The notes beneath the pieces were generated by a model, which was given only the letters and a program-made list of their open reading frames with translations, was not told the origin of the DNA and ran no database searches. A DNA stretch of 6,923 nt from the NCBI GenBank assembly GCA_028709505.1, contig JAQVWW010000062.1, positions 1 through 6,923 on the forward strand. The letters are read 5' to 3'. Positions 6,162-6,923 of the stretch are shown in pieces. Both the position numbers and the translations under genes were made by a program. The stretch's first letter is position 1; every line of letters starts with the position of its first letter. The stretch is from Eubacteriales bacterium (GTDB lineage Bacteria; Bacillota; Clostridia; Christensenellales; UMGS416).

Positions 6162-6596
6162 TTACATCGCAGCCGTCTTTTTGTGGTATACCAGAGAGAG
6201 CATGTTGGTGCCGGCGTAATGTCCGCCCAGCTCCAGCTGATACTCCAGCTCTACCTCGCCTTCCTCCTCGCCCATTTCCAGATGCACCAGCGTGGGAAAA
6301 ATGCTCATTTCCATGGTGCCAACCGGCGTATAGTATGTATTATAACTCTTTTTACCCGGTGCAAACACCATATGCGTCGTGTTCTGCCCCTGGCGCACCA
6401 GCGAGATCACGCCGCCGGCCACCGAAAGCTGTGTGCGCATATACCCGGTGCCCAGCGCCTCCTGCTCGTCGTATTCAATATAGCGCACGCCCTTATCCTC
6501 GTATACGCGCCCTTCCGTCATCATTTCGATACGGTTGATTTCGCCGTTGGGATTGGTCTGTTCTCCTATGATGCTGACCATCACGTCGCTGGCCAT
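6162..6596 (-). CDS. DUF1934 (YwiB-like) protein
   Basis: A 144-residue protein without signal peptide or membrane segment, made mostly of alternating beta strands. It resembles the DUF1934 family, whose members (such as Bacillus YwiB) have a calycin-like beta-barrel fold and no established biochemical role. Features that match are an EMMTEGRVYEDKGVRYIEYDE region (residues 24-44), a VRQG turn, the STS-like MVFAPGKKSYNTYYTPVG region (77-93), and the final acidic stretch GEEEGEVELEYQLELGG (109-125), which continues to a closing strand LSLVYHKK. The frame is open for 83 codons upstream, but that extension crosses the promoter and repeats. The ATG at 6596 has AAGGAG six bases before it (6603-6608). 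It is the first gene of a two-gene unit with the MBL-fold hydrolase; whether they work together is unknown. Confidence 0.82.
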   Translation of the reverse strand: MASDVMVSIIGEQTNPNGEINRIEMMTEGRVYEDKGVRYIEYDEQEALGTGYMRTQLSVAGGVISLVRQGQNTTHMVFAPGKKSYNTYYTPVGTMEMSIFPTLVHLEMGEEEGEVELEYQLELGGHYAGTNMLSLVYHKKTAAM

Positions 6597-6637
6597 GTCC
6601 CTCTCCTTGTGTATCGTTGTAGTGATATGCCGCGTCT

Positions 6638-6647
6638 GTTTGCAAAC
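6638..6647. promoter_or_regulatory. Perfect 10-bp palindrome GTTTGCAAAC, possible operator
   Basis: GTTTGCAAAC is a perfect dyad 42 bases upstream of the DUF1934 start codon, flanked by CGCGT and CGCG so that a CGCGT/ACGCG stem is also possible. It is short enough to occur by chance, and no regulator gene is present in the window. Confidence 0.25.
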
Positions 6648-6686
6648 GCGCGCGTGGTTGTGGATGGTGTAAGTAAGCGACCGGTA

Positions 6687-6706
6687 CGGCGCAAGCGCCG
6701 CGTATA
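6687..6706. repeat. Direct repeat copy 1 with internal hairpin
   Basis: This 20-base unit is identical to the one at 6735-6754. It contains CGGCG-CAAG-CGCCG, a stem of five pairs with a four-base loop, followed by CGTATA. The similarity continues more loosely past the unit (ATAA then CCC), so the full duplicated piece is about 45-48 bases. Confidence 0.8.
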
Positions 6707-6734
6707 ACTGCCATAAGCAAGCCCAGTGCCGGCG

Positions 6735-6754
6735 CGGCGCAAGCGCCGCGTATA
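6735..6754. repeat. Direct repeat copy 2 with internal hairpin
   Basis: This is the second identical copy, offset by 48 bases from the first. Its stem is one pair longer (GCGGCG-CAAG-CGCCGC). On the minus strand the TATAC end is preceded by TGG, giving TGGTATAC, which looks faintly like an extended -10 box. Confidence 0.8.
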
Positions 6755-6816
6755 CCATCGCATAATAAAATGCCCCGGCCCCGCCCAAACCTTTGTTTTT
6801 ACCGGCGGGTGAAAAC

Positions 6817-6822
6817 ATTATA
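6817..6822 (-). promoter_or_regulatory. Extended -10 promoter of the DUF1934-MBL unit
   Basis: TGGTATAAT on the minus strand is a perfect extended -10 element (TGnTATAAT). The -35 position falls inside the adjacent terminator stem and shows no good match, which an extended -10 can tolerate. Predicted transcription starts near 6810. Confidence 0.6.
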
Positions 6823-6826
6823 CCAC

Positions 6827-6861
6827 AAAACGGCCCTGCGCACATCCCGCCGGGCCGTTTT
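6827..6861 (-). terminator. Terminator of the gene at the right edge, probably two-way
   Basis: AAAACGGCCC (6827-6836) pairs with GGGCCGTTTT (6852-6861), and three more pairs are possible inside (GCG/CGC). On the minus strand it starts nine bases after the stop codon at 6870 and ends in TTTTGTGG. On the plus strand the tail TTTTATTTGGTTTTAT is richer in T, so it could stop transcription from either side. Confidence 0.7.
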
Positions 6862-6869
6862 ATTTGGTT

Positions 6870-6923
6870 TTATCGTTTGTAGTTATATTGCACCACGTAC
6901 ACCATCACGCCGCGGCGGCGGCC
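6870..6923 (-). CDS. C-terminal end of an unidentified gene, partial
   Basis: Seventeen codons followed by TAA run in from the right edge, ending VMVYVVQYNYKR. Support is indirect: a terminator hairpin begins nine bases after the stop, the tail looks like a plausible closing beta strand, and the strand agrees with every other gene. There is too little to recognise a family. Confidence 0.4.
   Translation of the reverse strand, partial: GRRRGVMVYVVQYNYKR

Larger units (their letters stand above)
6597..6810 (-). other. Long leader of the DUF1934-MBL unit
   Basis: About 214 bases separate the likely transcription start from the DUF1934 start codon. On the minus strand the stretch holds CCCGCC/GGCGGG around an A-rich loop (about 6785-6808), GCAT/ATGC, two copies of a GGCG-CTTG-CGCC hairpin repeat, and a GTTTGCAAAC palindrome. 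I see no known riboswitch consensus, upstream peptide with a good ribosome binding site, or terminator within it. Confidence 0.4.

Noticed and set aside
5592..6707. Long plus-strand open frame (371 codons) opposite the hydrolase and DUF1934 genes
   Set aside because: It is antisense to two genes with clear family motifs. Its His/Arg-rich composition is that of a GC-rich shadow frame, and no ribosome binding site is evident.
6687..6754. CRISPR array
   Set aside because: There are only two repeat copies, with a palindromic core and similarity continuing into the spacer; no cas genes.
6597..6845. 83-codon N-terminal extension of the DUF1934 protein
   Set aside because: It covers the promoter, part of the terminator and the repeats. 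The inner ATG has AAGGAG and gives the family length.

Overview
The window is an ordinary-looking stretch of chromosome from a GC-rich bacterium. All seven recognisable genes lie on the minus strand, so the genes read right to left. The gene set points to the Firmicutes, and a high-GC member of the Clostridia is my best guess. It includes a Sua5/YwlC-type protein next to a YwlE-type phosphatase, a DUF1934 (YwiB-like) protein, mnmA followed by rarA, and strong AAGGAGG ribosome binding sites. The lineage is inferred from gene content and base composition only.

Layout in reading order. The right edge (6870-6923) holds the last 17 codons of an unidentified gene, followed by a terminator hairpin (6827-6861). 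The first full unit starts at a TATAAT promoter (6817-6822) directly beside that hairpin. It has a leader of about 210 bases carrying a duplicated palindromic repeat, then a DUF1934 protein and a metallo-beta-lactamase-fold hydrolase, and ends at a terminator (5312-5357). The second unit is sua5, for the threonylcarbamoyl-AMP step of tRNA t6A synthesis, overlapping by four bases a small phosphatase whose active site is of the arginine-phosphatase type. It ends at a 17-bp terminator hairpin (3693-3741). The third unit is mnmA (tRNA 2-thiouridylase), rarA (replication-associated AAA+ ATPase) and tldD (metalloprotease, cut by the left edge). These genes are packed so tightly that each downstream start sits in or against the upstream stop.

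Functionally this is housekeeping: two tRNA-anticodon-loop modification enzymes (Sua5 and MnmA), replication-fork maintenance (RarA), peptide processing (TldD), and two poorly characterised small proteins. I see no mobile element, CRISPR array, defence system, tRNA or rRNA.

The most interesting part is the gene-free stretch between the phosphatase and mnmA (about 3480-3745). It contains several nested helices, one helix that closes the whole domain, and a possible pseudoknot. Wobble pairs and A-rich joining segments suggest it acts as RNA from the plus strand, opposite to all the genes. I report it as a candidate structured non-coding RNA of unassigned class.
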